The notes under the pieces are model-generated. The model saw nothing but the letters and a program-made list of their open reading frames with translations. It was not told where the DNA came from and ran no database searches. This document shows, one piece after another, positions 8,632 to 16,636 of a stretch of 41,813 bases of DNA. The first letter of the stretch is position 1. Each line of letters starts with the position of its first letter. This DNA comes from Lentibacillus populi (GTDB taxonomy: Bacteria; Bacillota; Bacilli; Bacillales; Amphibacillaceae), in the NCBI GenBank assembly GCA_014642895.1, contig BMJD01000037.1, forward strand, positions 1 to 41,813, in the 5' to 3' direction. A program made the translations under genes and the position numbers.

Positions 8632-10161
8632 ATGTTTGAAGTTTTTCCAGATATTATTAGTTCATTAATAGAACCTATAAATATTCTGCTATTGTGTGTT
8701 GGTGTGTTAGCAGGAATTATAGTAGGTGCTCTGCCTGGATTGACTGCAACAATGGCACTTGCCCTATTGTTACCATTTACTTTTGCAATGGAAGCGGATT
8801 CATCATTAATTACTATGGGTGGTCTATATATTGGTGGTATTTATGGTGGATGTATATCAGCCATACTTATCAATACACCCGGAACACCATCTGCTATTGC
8901 AACAACTTTTGATGGCTATCCTTTAGCAAAAAAAGGGAAGGCATCTCATGCATTAATTACAGCATCAATTAGTTCTGGGATCGGTGGAGTTATAGGAGGG
9001 TTAACCCTCCTATTCCTTACACCTGTGTTAGCGGGATGGGCATTAAACTTTGGCCCTCCTGAGTATTTTTGGGTTGCATTACTCGGTTTAGCGATGATTG
9101 CTACTCTATCTGCAGGTTCTATGCTGAAAGGATTAATCGGAGGGTGTATTGGTTTATTACTAGGCACAATAGGAATTTCTCCTGTGGGTGGTGAATCAAG
9201 GTTTACTTTCGGATTCCCAGAACTGCAGTCGGGATTGGAATTAATCGGAATTTTAATTGCATTCTTCTGTATTCCAGAAGTAATTTCTATGATTGGAAAT
9301 AAGGCTAAGTCACAAAAAAGCTTAAATAAAGAAAAAGGTATAGTGAAGAATCTCTTTTTTTATATTATTAAAAAGCCAATTTTTATCATTCGATCATCTT
9401 TCATCGGAATAATAACAGGCATTATTCCTGGTGCAGGAGGAAATGTTGCTGCACTGTTATCTTACGATGCTGCTGTTCGATTTTCAAAGGATAAGAAATC
9501 GTTTGGAAAAGGGAAAATTGAGGGAGTTATGGCAGCAGAAACTTCTAATAATGCAGAAGTCGGTGGTTCCTTAGTGCCGCTACTTTCCCTTGGTATTCCA
9601 GGTGCACCACCAGCAGCTATTATACTAGGTGCTTTAATGATGCAAGGTATTACACCGGGGCCTAACCTTATGGCAGAACAACCTAGTCTTGTATATACTT
9701 TTTTAGTCTCATTTGTTATTGCTAACGTAGTAATGATGATTTTCGGTCTGATGGGTTCCAGATACATTGGAAAGGTTCTTTCTCTTCCGGTCTATTATTT
9801 AGCTCCTTCCATTATGTTTTTAACTATCATTGGGGCATATGCGATTAGAAATAACCTTTTAGATGTAGCAATGTTAATTGGATTTGGATTGTTGGCTTAT
9901 GTTTTGAAAAATGCCGGTTTTGATCCCGCTCCAATCGTATTAGGTCTAATTCTCGGACCTATTGCAGAAAGGGGACTTGCACAATCAATTCTTATGGGAG
10001 AAGCATCAGGAGGTATATTTACATTATTTTTCACACGTCCAATTTCAGTGGTATTAATTATATTGTGCTTCCTTTCAATCTTATTACCGTTATTAGGGAC
10101 AATCTTCAAATCGAAGGATAAGACTGAAAAAGAAGAAGATAAAATTGAAATGGAGGCATAA
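8632..10161 (+). CDS. slcF: TTT-family large permease subunit (TctA), 509 aa
   Basis: The large membrane subunit of the tripartite tricarboxylate transporter, with about ten or more hydrophobic segments. The family signatures are plain: GALPGLTATMALALLLPFTF near residue 35, GGIYGGCISAILINTPGTP near residue 70, and the second-half counterpart GIIPGAGGNVAALLSY near residue 265, reflecting the internal repeat of the family. The frame is open from TTG 8617, but GGGAGGAAAAG selects ATG 8632. The gene for the small subunit begins 3 bases after its stop. By context it would import sulfolactate with the lipoprotein upstream. Confidence 0.86.
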   Translation: MFEVFPDIISSLIEPINILLLCVGVLAGIIVGALPGLTATMALALLLPFTFAMEADSSLITMGGLYIGGIYGGCISAILINTPGTPSAIATTFDGYPLAKKGKASHALITASISSGIGGVIGGLTLLFLTPVLAGWALNFGPPEYFWVALLGLAMIATLSAGSMLKGLIGGCIGLLLGTIGISPVGGESRFTFGFPELQSGLELIGILIAFFCIPEVISMIGNKAKSQKSLNKEKGIVKNLFFYIIKKPIFIIRSSFIGIITGIIPGAGGNVAALLSYDAAVRFSKDKKSFGKGKIEGVMAAETSNNAEVGGSLVPLLSLGIPGAPPAAIILGALMMQGITPGPNLMAEQPSLVYTFLVSFVIANVVMMIFGLMGSRYIGKVLSLPVYYLAPSIMFLTIIGAYAIRNNLLDVAMLIGFGLLAYVLKNAGFDPAPIVLGLILGPIAERGLAQSILMGEASGGIFTLFFTRPISVVLIILCFLSILLPLLGTIFKSKDKTEKEEDKIEMEA

Positions 10162-10163
10162 CT

Positions 10164-10619
10164 ATGCAAAAAGTTAATTATGATATTGTCACGTCTATTA
10201 TTTTTATCATAATTTCTATAATTACTATATTGGAAACGAGAGGATTGTCAAAGATAAGTTATATCTTCCCTCGCACAATCGGCGTAATCTTTTTGTTGTT
10301 GAGTTTTATGTATTTAATTTTAAGTATTATAAAACGTGATAATAAAAAGTTATTTGGGAATATAGATAAGCAAAAAGTATTGATAATGAGTATAGGGATG
10401 ATAGGTTATTTCATCTCAATTAGTTTATTTGGATTTTTAATAGCTAGTATTCTATATATCGGATTAATTACTTGGTACTTACAAAAAGATCAAAAAGAAA
10501 AAAGCCATAAATCAAAAATACTTCGCGCAGTATTGTGCTCAATTATTGTCAGTGTTTCATTTTTTATCCTTTTCCAATATGTCTTTCTCGTTCCATTACC
10601 AACAGGTCTATTGGGGTAG
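10164..10619 (+). CDS. slcG: TTT-family small permease subunit (TctB), 151 aa
   Basis: A small integral membrane protein with four predicted membrane helices and a basic cytoplasmic loop (QKDQKEKSHKSK near residue 110), as expected for TctB. Its ribosome binding site GGAGG lies inside the end of the permease gene and its ATG is 3 bases past the permease stop, so the two are tightly coupled. TctB proteins are poorly conserved and this call depends largely on size, topology and position. No obvious terminator follows before the next promoter at 10689. Confidence 0.8.
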   Translation: MQKVNYDIVTSIIFIIISIITILETRGLSKISYIFPRTIGVIFLLLSFMYLILSIIKRDNKKLFGNIDKQKVLIMSIGMIGYFISISLFGFLIASILYIGLITWYLQKDQKEKSHKSKILRAVLCSIIVSVSFFILFQYVFLVPLPTGLLG

Positions 10620-10688
10620 GTAGAATGTTTCTTCTATAGATTCCTGGGTAAATAAATACTTAAAATAAAAATATTTTTCAGATAATAC

Positions 10689-10717
10689 TTGACACCAGCT
10701 TCAAAAGGTAGTTAAAT
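10689..10717 (+). promoter_or_regulatory. Promoter of the lyase (suyAB-like) operon
   Basis: TTGACA (10689-10694) and TTAAAT (10712-10717) are spaced by 17 bases. The transcript would start near 10724, leaving only about 39 bases of leader, most of it the candidate operator and the ribosome binding site. Confidence 0.65.
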
Positions 10718-10730
10718 ATAATTAAATATT

Positions 10731-10750
10731 GGTTGGGTCACGTAACCACT
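10731..10750 (+). promoter_or_regulatory. Candidate GntR-family operator 2
   Basis: The core GGTCACGTAACC (10736-10747) is an imperfect palindrome of the form GGTnACGTnACC and matches the block at 7292-7312. It starts about 8 bases after the predicted transcription start and ends 3 bases before the Shine-Dalgarno of the lyase small subunit, so a bound protein would block initiation or early elongation. Confidence 0.65.
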
Positions 10751-10762
10751 AGGAGGGGTTTT

Positions 10763-11104
10763 ATGGTAAAAGGAGCAGGTTCATATGTAAAATCGAAGGA
10801 AAGTGAAACAACAACTCCAGTTAGTCGTCACAGGTTTCTTATTCACAACAAAGAAGATCATGTTGGTGTTGCAACAACACCAATTGAAGAAGACGAACAG
10901 GTTATCGGTGTGTATATGGAAGACAACTCAGAAGTAAACATAAGGGCAAATAAAGCTATTCCACTTGGACATAAGATATCGCTTGTAGAACTTGACGCAG
11001 AGCAACCCATAATAAAATATGGTATTCAAATTGGAATAACAACCTGCGCATTGCATGTTGGTGACTATGTTCATACACATAACATTAAAACGGCGAGGTG
11101 GTAA
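10763..11104 (+). CDS. suyA: SAF-domain small lyase subunit, probable (2R)-sulfolactate sulfo-lyase alpha subunit, 113 aa
   Basis: The small subunit of a UxaA/GarD-type enzyme, made of a single SAF domain. The middle section [19 protein letters not shown] and the ending [13 protein letters not shown] are typical of this subunit in the SuyA/altronate-dehydratase group. In altronate dehydratase the domain is usually fused to the large part, whereas sulfolactate sulfo-lyase (SuyAB, EC 4.4.1.24) has two separate chains of about this size. The frame opens at TTG 10733 inside the operator, but AGGAGGGG at 10751-10758 selects ATG 10763. The large subunit begins 2 bases after the stop. A split altronate or galactarate dehydratase is the main alternative. 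Confidence 0.75.
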   Translation: MVKGAGSYVKSKESETTTPVSRHRFLIHNKEDHVGVATTPIEEDEQVIGVYMEDNSEVNIRANKAIPLGHKISLVELDAEQPIIKYGIQIGITTCALHVGDYVHTHNIKTARW

Positions 11105-11106
11105 TT

Positions 11107-12264
11107 ATGGAAAAAAAATTGTATGGATATCGTAGAGAAAACGGAACAGTTGGAATTCGAAATCATGTCATTATTTTACCAGTTGATGATATCTCAAATG
11201 CGGCTTGTGAAGCAGTTTCTAAACAAGTTCAAGGCACATTGGCCTTACCACATTCATACGGTCGCTTGCAATATGGACCAGACTTAGACCTCCATTTCAG
11301 AATAATGATTGGTACCGGTTCTAACGCAAATGTTGCAGCCGTAATCGTTATTGGAATTGAGGATAACTGGGCCAAGAAAATTGCAGATGGAATTGCGGAA
11401 ACTGGAAAGCCAGTTACTTATTTCTCTATAGAAAAACAAGGCGATTTGGAAACGATTCGACAAGCTTCATGGAAGGCAAAAGAATATGTTCAGTGGGCAT
11501 CCGAAATTCAACGAGAACCAATTGAATTATCTGAACTCGTTATAAGTATTAAATGTGGAGAATCGGATACTACAACTGGTCTTGGATCATGCCCAACTGT
11601 CTCACAAGCAGTTAATCAATTCGTCGATGCAGGGGCGACAGTGTTTTTCGGTGAAACGTCTGAGTTAACCGGCGGAGAGCACTTAATTGCCAATCGAATG
11701 GCAACGCCAGAATTAAGAGATAAATTTATGGGGGTTTATGATAATTATATTGGGGAGATTGAGTCAAAAGGTGTTGATCTTCTTGGTTCACAACCAACAC
11801 AAGGTAATATCGCTGGGGGACTTTCTACCATCGAAGAGAAAGCTCTAGGCAATATTGCAAAGACTGGTGATAAGACAATCATAGGTGTTTTAGATCCTGC
11901 CGAGGCACCAACTAACGGAAATGGTCTTTATTTTATGGATACATCATCTGCAGCAGCAGAATGTATCACACTAATGGCAGCGGCAGGTGCGGTGCTTCAT
12001 CTTTTCCCAACTGGTCAAGGTAACATTATTGGAAACCCTATTGAGCCAGTTGTAAAAATTACTGCAAATCCAGAAACTGCCACAACGATGAGTGAACACA
12101 TCGATGTTGATGTTAAGGGATTATTATCACGCGAAATAACACTCGAAGAAGCAGGAGATGCTCTTATCAACTATATGGTTCGCACGATTAACGGGCGTCT
12201 AACGTGTGCGGAAGCACTAGGACATAAAGAGTTTGTTATGACAAAATTATACCGCAGCGCATAA
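11107..12264 (+). CDS. suyB: UxaA-family large lyase subunit, probable (2R)-sulfolactate sulfo-lyase beta subunit, 385 aa
   Basis: The catalytic subunit of a SuyB/UxaA-type lyase. As SuyB it would split (R)-3-sulfolactate into pyruvate and sulfite, an iron-dependent reaction in the cytoplasm. It starts [20 protein letters not shown] and has [10 protein letters not shown], then [17 protein letters not shown], where altronate dehydratases carry CGGSDxxSGxxANP. [11 protein letters not shown] and the C-terminal FPTGQGN follow. The different motif around the conserved cysteine, the split subunits, the TTT transporter and the two 2-hydroxyacid dehydrogenases favour sulfolactate over altronate. No uronate or hexonate genes are nearby. 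GAGGTGG at 11095-11101 selects ATG 11107 over an in-frame GTG at 11098. A strong terminator follows. Confidence 0.75.
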   Translation: MEKKLYGYRRENGTVGIRNHVIILPVDDISNAACEAVSKQVQGTLALPHSYGRLQYGPDLDLHFRIMIGTGSNANVAAVIVIGIEDNWAKKIADGIAETGKPVTYFSIEKQGDLETIRQASWKAKEYVQWASEIQREPIELSELVISIKCGESDTTTGLGSCPTVSQAVNQFVDAGATVFFGETSELTGGEHLIANRMATPELRDKFMGVYDNYIGEIESKGVDLLGSQPTQGNIAGGLSTIEEKALGNIAKTGDKTIIGVLDPAEAPTNGNGLYFMDTSSAAAECITLMAAAGAVLHLFPTGQGNIIGNPIEPVVKITANPETATTMSEHIDVDVKGLLSREITLEEAGDALINYMVRTINGRLTCAEALGHKEFVMTKLYRSA

Positions 12265-12278
12265 TTTAAAAAATAAAG

Positions 12279-12335
12279 AATAGGCCAACAACCGTTAGCA
12301 GTTAGTGTAATCATAAATTGTTGGCCTATTTTTTT
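12279..12335 (+). terminator. Intrinsic terminator after the lyase operon
   Basis: A perfect 13-bp stem, AATAGGCCAACAA (12279-12291) with TTGTTGGCCTATT (12318-12330), is followed by a seven-T run. The 26-base loop is long. It separates the lyase operon from the dehydrogenase-regulator operon. Confidence 0.88.
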
Positions 12336-12408
12336 AATGAAAGGTTTAAATACAGAGATTTAGTGATCAGGGAATTTAGTTATTCTCATATAAGGTGGGA
12401 TACAATCA

Positions 12409-13359
12409 ATGAATGTTCTGGTAACCGAATTAATTTGGGAAGTTGGTATCGAAGAATTAAATCGTTATGGATATACAGTTGATTATAACAAAGATTTAAG
12501 TCGAAACCGAAGTGAATTACTTGCTATTATTCCCAATTACGATGCAATAATAGTCCGAAATGAAACTAAGGTCGATAAAGAACTGCTTGAAGCAGGAATA
12601 AATCTTCAAGTTATCGGGCGTCTTGGGGTAGGTTTAGATAATATTGATTTACAAGTGGCAAAGGAGAAGGATGTGAAAGTGGTAGTTGCCAAGCACGCCA
12701 ATGCTACATCTGTTGCGGAGTACGTTATAGCTGCTATGTTGGATGCTTATCGACCATTGTATCAAGCCAACGTACATGTTCGTGCTGGGAACTGGGATCG
12801 GAAGCGCCATACGGGTTATGAATTGAATGGAAAAACGCTAGGACTAATTGGTCTTGGTGAAATTTCACATCGTGTTGCAAAAAGGGCAAATGCATTTGGA
12901 ATAGATATAGTAGGATATGATCCGTTTATTACCCCTTATGATCATGTAGTATCCGAGACAGGGGTTAAGCAATGCAAAACAATTGAAGACCTCCTTTCAA
13001 TATCGGACTTTGTGTCTATTCATCTGCCTTTAACACAGACAACCAAAAACATGTTAAACAAAGAGACATTTTCACTTATGAAACCAAGATCTTTTTTAAT
13101 TAATACGTCTAGAGGCGGTATAATTAATGATATAGATTTGTGTGATGCTGTAAAGAATGGAGTAATTGCTGGTGCATATTTGGATGTGCTTGAATCAGAA
13201 CCAATATTACTAGATTCTCCCCTTATAGCGGAAGAAGCAATTCATCTTACTCCTCATGTTGCAGGGCTTACCGAAGAATCACAACAACGTACATCTATCC
13301 TTGTAGCACAGGAAGTAACAAATATTCTAAGGGGAAAAAGGTCGTTATGTTTAGTATGA
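12409..13359 (+). CDS. slcC: D-isomer-specific 2-hydroxyacid dehydrogenase, probable (S)-sulfolactate dehydrogenase, 316 aa
   Basis: An NAD-dependent oxidoreductase of the phosphoglycerate-dehydrogenase family. GLIGLGEISHRVA near residue 145 is the nucleotide-binding loop. The catalytic arginine is in NTSRGGIIN near residue 232, the glutamate in LESEP, and the histidine in HLTPHVAGLTEES. Sulfolactate degraders use SlcC of this family to oxidise (S)-sulfolactate to sulfopyruvate, which ComC reduces to the (R)-isomer for SuyAB. Homologues acting on phosphoglycerate or glyoxylate look alike, so the substrate is inferred from the neighbours. Its start follows AAGGTGGG at about 10 bases. It appears to begin an operon with the regulator and the ComC-type gene. 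Confidence 0.78.
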   Translation: MNVLVTELIWEVGIEELNRYGYTVDYNKDLSRNRSELLAIIPNYDAIIVRNETKVDKELLEAGINLQVIGRLGVGLDNIDLQVAKEKDVKVVVAKHANATSVAEYVIAAMLDAYRPLYQANVHVRAGNWDRKRHTGYELNGKTLGLIGLGEISHRVAKRANAFGIDIVGYDPFITPYDHVVSETGVKQCKTIEDLLSISDFVSIHLPLTQTTKNMLNKETFSLMKPRSFLINTSRGGIINDIDLCDAVKNGVIAGAYLDVLESEPILLDSPLIAEEAIHLTPHVAGLTEESQQRTSILVAQEVTNILRGKRSLCLV

Positions 13360-13399
13360 TATAATAACGTCAGAATATTGATAGAAAGCAGTGGATGCT

Positions 13400-14098
13400 A
13401 TGAAGCCATCATTTAAAGATAAAAAGGGAATTTCAGAGAAGGTTGCAGATTATATAAAAGAACAGATAAGAGCCGGCGTATATTCTGTAGGAGAGCGTAT
13501 TCCTGGAGAGCGTGATATGTCTATTCAACTTGAGGTCAGCCGGAATACGGTACGTGAGGCATATAAAATACTTGAGGCCTACGGCTATTTAAAGGCTGAA
13601 CATGGACGTGGGGTATTTATCGCTTCCGAGGCCGAGCAGATTCGAAAAATGACGGAATCCTTCTTTATATCGAGTAGTCAAATTAGTGATTTGTTTGCTG
13701 TTCGTCAAGTACTTGAAGAATCAGTGGTTGAATGGGCAACAAAGAATGGTACAAACGAGAATGTTGAAAAGCTTCAGTCTATTGTAAAAGACGCTCAGGA
13801 AATAATTGCAAGTGGTAGAGATCCTATAGAATTAGCTGAATATGATCTACAATTCCACCTATACTTAGCTGAGATGTCTGGAAATGACGTAGCTAACAGA
13901 ATCATGCATCATCTAATTGATCTACTCCGTCAGGCACGTACTCAGTCGATTCGGATTCCAAACCGTGCGGAAAAATCAGTTGCCGAGCACGATGAAATAG
14001 TTAAGTCTATAAAAGAAGGAAATACAGTACTTGCTAAAAAATCAATGAAATATCACTTAGAAAGTGTAGAGAAATCAATTAAGGATCGCTTAAGTTAG
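13400..14098 (+). CDS. GntR-family (FadR/FCD) transcriptional regulator, 232 aa
   Basis: A DNA-binding repressor or activator that responds to an organic acid. The N-terminal winged helix-turn-helix includes GERIPGERDMSIQLEVSRNTVREAYKILE in two halves near residues 29-57, and HGRGVFIAS forms the wing. The rest is an all-helical FCD ligand domain with the metal-binding histidine-rich pattern (HLYLAEMSGND, then AEHDEIVKSI and MKYHLES). It lies between the two dehydrogenase genes, 11 bases ahead of the ComC-type gene, and very likely controls the cluster through the operator pair at 7.3 and 10.7 kb. The start is uncertain: GTG 13391 or ATG 13400, both with weak ribosome binding sites. A CGTTAT/ATAACG inverted repeat at 13343-13369 precedes it. 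Confidence 0.88.
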   Translation: MKPSFKDKKGISEKVADYIKEQIRAGVYSVGERIPGERDMSIQLEVSRNTVREAYKILEAYGYLKAEHGRGVFIASEAEQIRKMTESFFISSSQISDLFAVRQVLEESVVEWATKNGTNENVEKLQSIVKDAQEIIASGRDPIELAEYDLQFHLYLAEMSGNDVANRIMHHLIDLLRQARTQSIRIPNRAEKSVAEHDEIVKSIKEGNTVLAKKSMKYHLESVEKSIKDRLS

Positions 14099-14108
14099 GA
14101 GGATTTGG

Positions 14109-15185
14109 ATGGGTATTTATCAAGCAGAAGATCTTCAAACATTTGTGAGTCAGGTTTTGCAAAAACTGGACGTACAAAAGGAGGATGCAAAAGTTGTAGC
14201 TGAAGGCTTAATACGTGCTAACCTTGAAGGATTGGATAGCCACGGCATTTCTCGTCTTGTGGTTTATGCAGCACGATTGCAGGATAAGCGTATAAATAAC
14301 CATCCAGATATAAACATAAAAATGATCGCGCCCTCGGCCATATTGGTTGATGGAGATAATGGACTCGGACATGTGGTTGCATTTCGTGGCTTGAAGGAAG
14401 GAATTGAGGTTGCCAAAGAGCAGGGTTTAGCTGCGGTCTCAATTCATTCAAGTAATCACTTTGGCACAGCGTCTTATTTTTGTCAACTTGCTAGTCAAGA
14501 AGGAATGATCTTTTTTGCTTGTACAAATTCCCCACCTGGTATAGCGCCATGGGGGGGTACTAAGGCATTTTTTGGGACGAATCCTTTAGCATTTGGTTTT
14601 CCCGCAAAAGATCGTACTCCTGTCATTATTGATATGTCTACAAGTACTGTCGCACGAGGCAAAATTATTCTTGCGGCTAAGCAAGAAATGTTGATTCCCG
14701 ATGGCTGGGCACTTGATCAGCATGGTAACATGACGAACGATCCGAACGAGGCATTGCAAGGTACAATCCTTCCAACCGGCGGTGCTAAAGGGGCTGCTCT
14801 CGCGTTAGCTGTGGAAATCTTGGCGGGTGTTCTAACTGGTGCTGCTATAAGTCCTAATGTAAAAAATATTTATGATGAAAAGCTAGTTGGTGGTGCGGAT
14901 GTAGGTCATTTCTTTTTATTACTTGACTCAAAAGTTTATAAAGAATCAACTGCCTATGAAAATCGGCTAAATTATTTACTGAATTTAATGAAGGGAATTC
15001 CCACCTCATCTAGCGACAAACCGATACGTTATCCAGGTGAAAGAAGAGAAAAAGAAAGAAAAACACGCAATCATAAGGGAATTGAGTTGGCCGAATCCAT
15101 ATATAATGAACTCGAGCAGTTGGGGGATGAACTCGGTGTCATGTTCCCAAGTAGCTGTGAGGCGATGCTAAAAAAGAAAATTTAA
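14109..15185 (+). CDS. comC: Malate/L-lactate/sulfolactate dehydrogenase family (Ldh_2), probable ComC (R)-sulfolactate dehydrogenase, 358 aa
   Basis: An NAD(P)-dependent dehydrogenase of the Ldh_2 family, which has its own fold distinct from ordinary malate dehydrogenases. Diagnostic stretches are DSHGISRL near residue 43 (catalytic His), VDGDNGLGHVVAF, SSNHFGTASYF near residue 117, and GTNPLAFGFP with the downstream VIDMSTSTVARGK. The length is normal. In the sulfolactate pathway ComC interconverts sulfopyruvate and (R)-sulfolactate, so with SlcC it acts as a racemase. Ureidoglycolate, malate and 2,3-diketogulonate enzymes belong to the same family, so the assignment leans on context. TAGGAGGATTTGG is a strong ribosome binding site 11 bases beyond the regulator stop. 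Confidence 0.8.
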   Translation: MGIYQAEDLQTFVSQVLQKLDVQKEDAKVVAEGLIRANLEGLDSHGISRLVVYAARLQDKRINNHPDINIKMIAPSAILVDGDNGLGHVVAFRGLKEGIEVAKEQGLAAVSIHSSNHFGTASYFCQLASQEGMIFFACTNSPPGIAPWGGTKAFFGTNPLAFGFPAKDRTPVIIDMSTSTVARGKIILAAKQEMLIPDGWALDQHGNMTNDPNEALQGTILPTGGAKGAALALAVEILAGVLTGAAISPNVKNIYDEKLVGGADVGHFFLLLDSKVYKESTAYENRLNYLLNLMKGIPTSSSDKPIRYPGERREKERKTRNHKGIELAESIYNELEQLGDELGVMFPSSCEAMLKKKI

Positions 15186-15282
15186 CTTAAAGAATTCATG
15201 AACAAAACTGCAATGCGGACTGGAATAATGAAGGAAATGGAACAATAGGTTAATAATTTAAAAATATTTTGTTGTGATTTGA

Positions 15283-15580
15283 CGTTGTTATTCAGGTCAA
15301 AACCATAATATGAATGTTATTTTTCATGATAGCAGTTTGTTTGATGGCATTGATGAACGTCAAAAGGCAGAACTCATGAAGGTGCTCAATGAAGAGTTCT
15401 TAAATACAAATAAACAGTATATAGCATCGGTAAATTTCAGACCCCACTCAATGAAATAGGTAACATTTTGGGTGACGAACTATACACAAAAATAATTGAG
15501 GATAACACTGTTTTGTTTTCACTGATGAAGATCCATTAGAGAAATTGTTAAGTATACAAGTGGATATTGAAGACAACTAA
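15283..15580 (+). pseudogene. Remnant of a DUF2326-type protein, C-terminal end only
   Basis: The forward strand reads VIFHDSSLFDGIDERQK from 15313, then a plausible continuation to VNF. A frame change leads to NEIGNILGDELYTKIIEDN, and another to FTDEDPLEKLLSIQ and a stop at 15578. The HDSxLFDGxDERQ motif and the closing segment resemble the C-terminus of DUF2326 proteins, coiled-coil ATPase-like proteins that I associate with ABC-three-component conflict systems. Two frameshifts and the lack of everything upstream mean it is dead. The family assignment is from memory of the motif. Confidence 0.5.
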
Positions 15581-15683
15581 TTAAATTATTTAGTTACTAA
15601 AGGCTCATCATAATAGAAGGATGGGCTATCTTTATGCTTGTTTTTTGATTTGTCTGCAAAGAGGGGATTACTTCGAAACTTGA

Positions 15684-15750
15684 GTGTGTAAGTAAAAATG
15701 CGTATGATTTACTTACACAATTCAGTTTAACTTGCACACTTTATTTGACA
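15684..15750 (+). repeat. Palindromic repeat copy A
   Basis: GTGTAAGTAAA (15686-15696) pairs with TTTACTTACAC (15708-15718). The following block 15729-15750 matches, in inverted orientation and with one mismatch in 22, the block at 16566-16587. It may be one end of a lost insertion element or a terminator-like repeat. The surrounding stretch 15581-15780 holds no gene. Confidence 0.6.
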
Positions 15751-15782
15751 ATACCTCTTCCAATGCATATCTGTCCTATCTC

Positions 15783-15829
15783 AAAAAGAAACCCGGATAA
15801 GATGAGCTAATCCAAGACTTATCCGGGTT
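15783..15829 (-). terminator. Intrinsic terminator of the SpoIIAA-like gene
   Basis: A perfect 12-bp stem, AACCCGGATAAG (15790-15801) with CTTATCCGGGTT (15818-15829), lies just past the stop of the minus-strand gene. Read on the minus strand it ends in TTTCTTTTT. Confidence 0.88.
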
Positions 15830-15837
15830 CCGATTTC

Positions 15838-16191
15838 TCATTCCGCCAACCACTTTCTTGCTGTTTCCATTTCGTTGAGTGAATACTGGGCGACTTCTAC
15901 TCCAGGGATGATATTTGCAATGGTTGCATCCATTTTTGTAAATGTGTCATCCGCAACAATGGCACCTTTTTTGATGCTTTTCATATATGGAAAAGTTTTC
16001 ACATCTTCCATTAGTCCTTTGGGTGTAATACCTTCTATATTTTTGAAAACAAACAAGATGTTGATCGGTTCCTCCTGTAGTGTTTTCATACGCAACGCTT
16101 CTTTGAATTTCTGTAAATCCTCTTGGGTGGCGGTACCCTGTGTGGTGATTTCTAACATCGCACCCTGTTCCTGTCCTTTAACTTCCAACAT
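15838..16191 (-). CDS. SpoIIAA-like (STAS-related) protein, 117 aa
   Basis: A small cytoplasmic protein of the SpoIIAA-like family (PF11964), a stand-alone STAS-type fold of unknown specific role. It opens MLEVKGQEQGAMLEITTQGT and has the family's regular alternation of strands and helices (INILFVFKNIEGITPKGLMED, KGAIVADD). It ends SLNEMETARKWLAE, a common family ending. The open frame extends further upstream, but AAAGGATG six bases before ATG 16191 sets this start. An alternative ATG three codons earlier has no spacing to a ribosome binding site. The gene stands alone between two inverted-repeat blocks, with its own terminator. Confidence 0.8.
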   Translation of the reverse strand: MLEVKGQEQGAMLEITTQGTATQEDLQKFKEALRMKTLQEEPINILFVFKNIEGITPKGLMEDVKTFPYMKSIKKGAIVADDTFTKMDATIANIIPGVEVAQYSLNEMETARKWLAE

Positions 16192-16565
16192 GTTTTTCAT
16201 CCTTTCGTTTTCATGTCTTAGTAAAAGGATTCCTCTTCGGACAAATTTAAAACATGTTGCAAATTCGATAGCGATTTTTCCATATAGGTGGCAAGGGATA
16301 CTTGTTGACATGTAACAGGTATAGACCCGGAGACTGGCAAGCCATATCTAAAGTTGAAACAAGGCTTGTATTTGCCGAAGTAACAACATTTGGCAAGTTA
16401 ATTAGAATAAATATAAAATAGATGATAAAGAGAGATGTTTTTTACATAACTTTTACATCAGTATGTTTAAAGGAATGGTAGCTTTTTTATTTACTTCAGA
16501 TATAAATGCACTACTGGATCAAGGTGCTTTAGATATACATATTACATCACATCCAGATTTGGAGG
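16192..16565. other. Intergenic stretch without a supported gene
   Basis: Between the SpoIIAA-like gene and the penicillin-binding-protein terminator I see no ribosome binding site followed by a credible reading frame. A short forward frame near 16320-16383 (GIDPETGKPYLKLKQGLYLP) reads like the end of some protein but has no start and no recognised family. Confidence 0.5.
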
Positions 16566-16610
16566 TGTCAAATAAAGTGTGTAAGTTTGAACTTACACAC
16601 TTTACTTGTC
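16566..16610 (-). terminator. Palindromic repeat copy B, probable terminator of the PBP gene
   Basis: A perfect 14-bp palindrome, AAAGTGTGTAAGTT (16574-16587) with AACTTACACACTTT (16590-16603), lies 33 bases beyond the stop of the minus-strand PBP gene and is followed on that strand by TTTATTTG. It shares a 22-base block in inverted orientation with the repeat at 15729-15750. Confidence 0.65.
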
Positions 16611-16636
16611 TAACCCGATCAACCATTATTTTTTTC

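Noticed and set aside
10763-12264. Reading the two lyase chains as altronate dehydratase (UxaA) of uronate breakdown
   Set aside because: The usual fused chain is split, the motif around the conserved cysteine is CGESD rather than CGGSD, and no uronate isomerase, tagaturonate reductase or KDG genes are near. It is kept as the main alternative because the family is shared.
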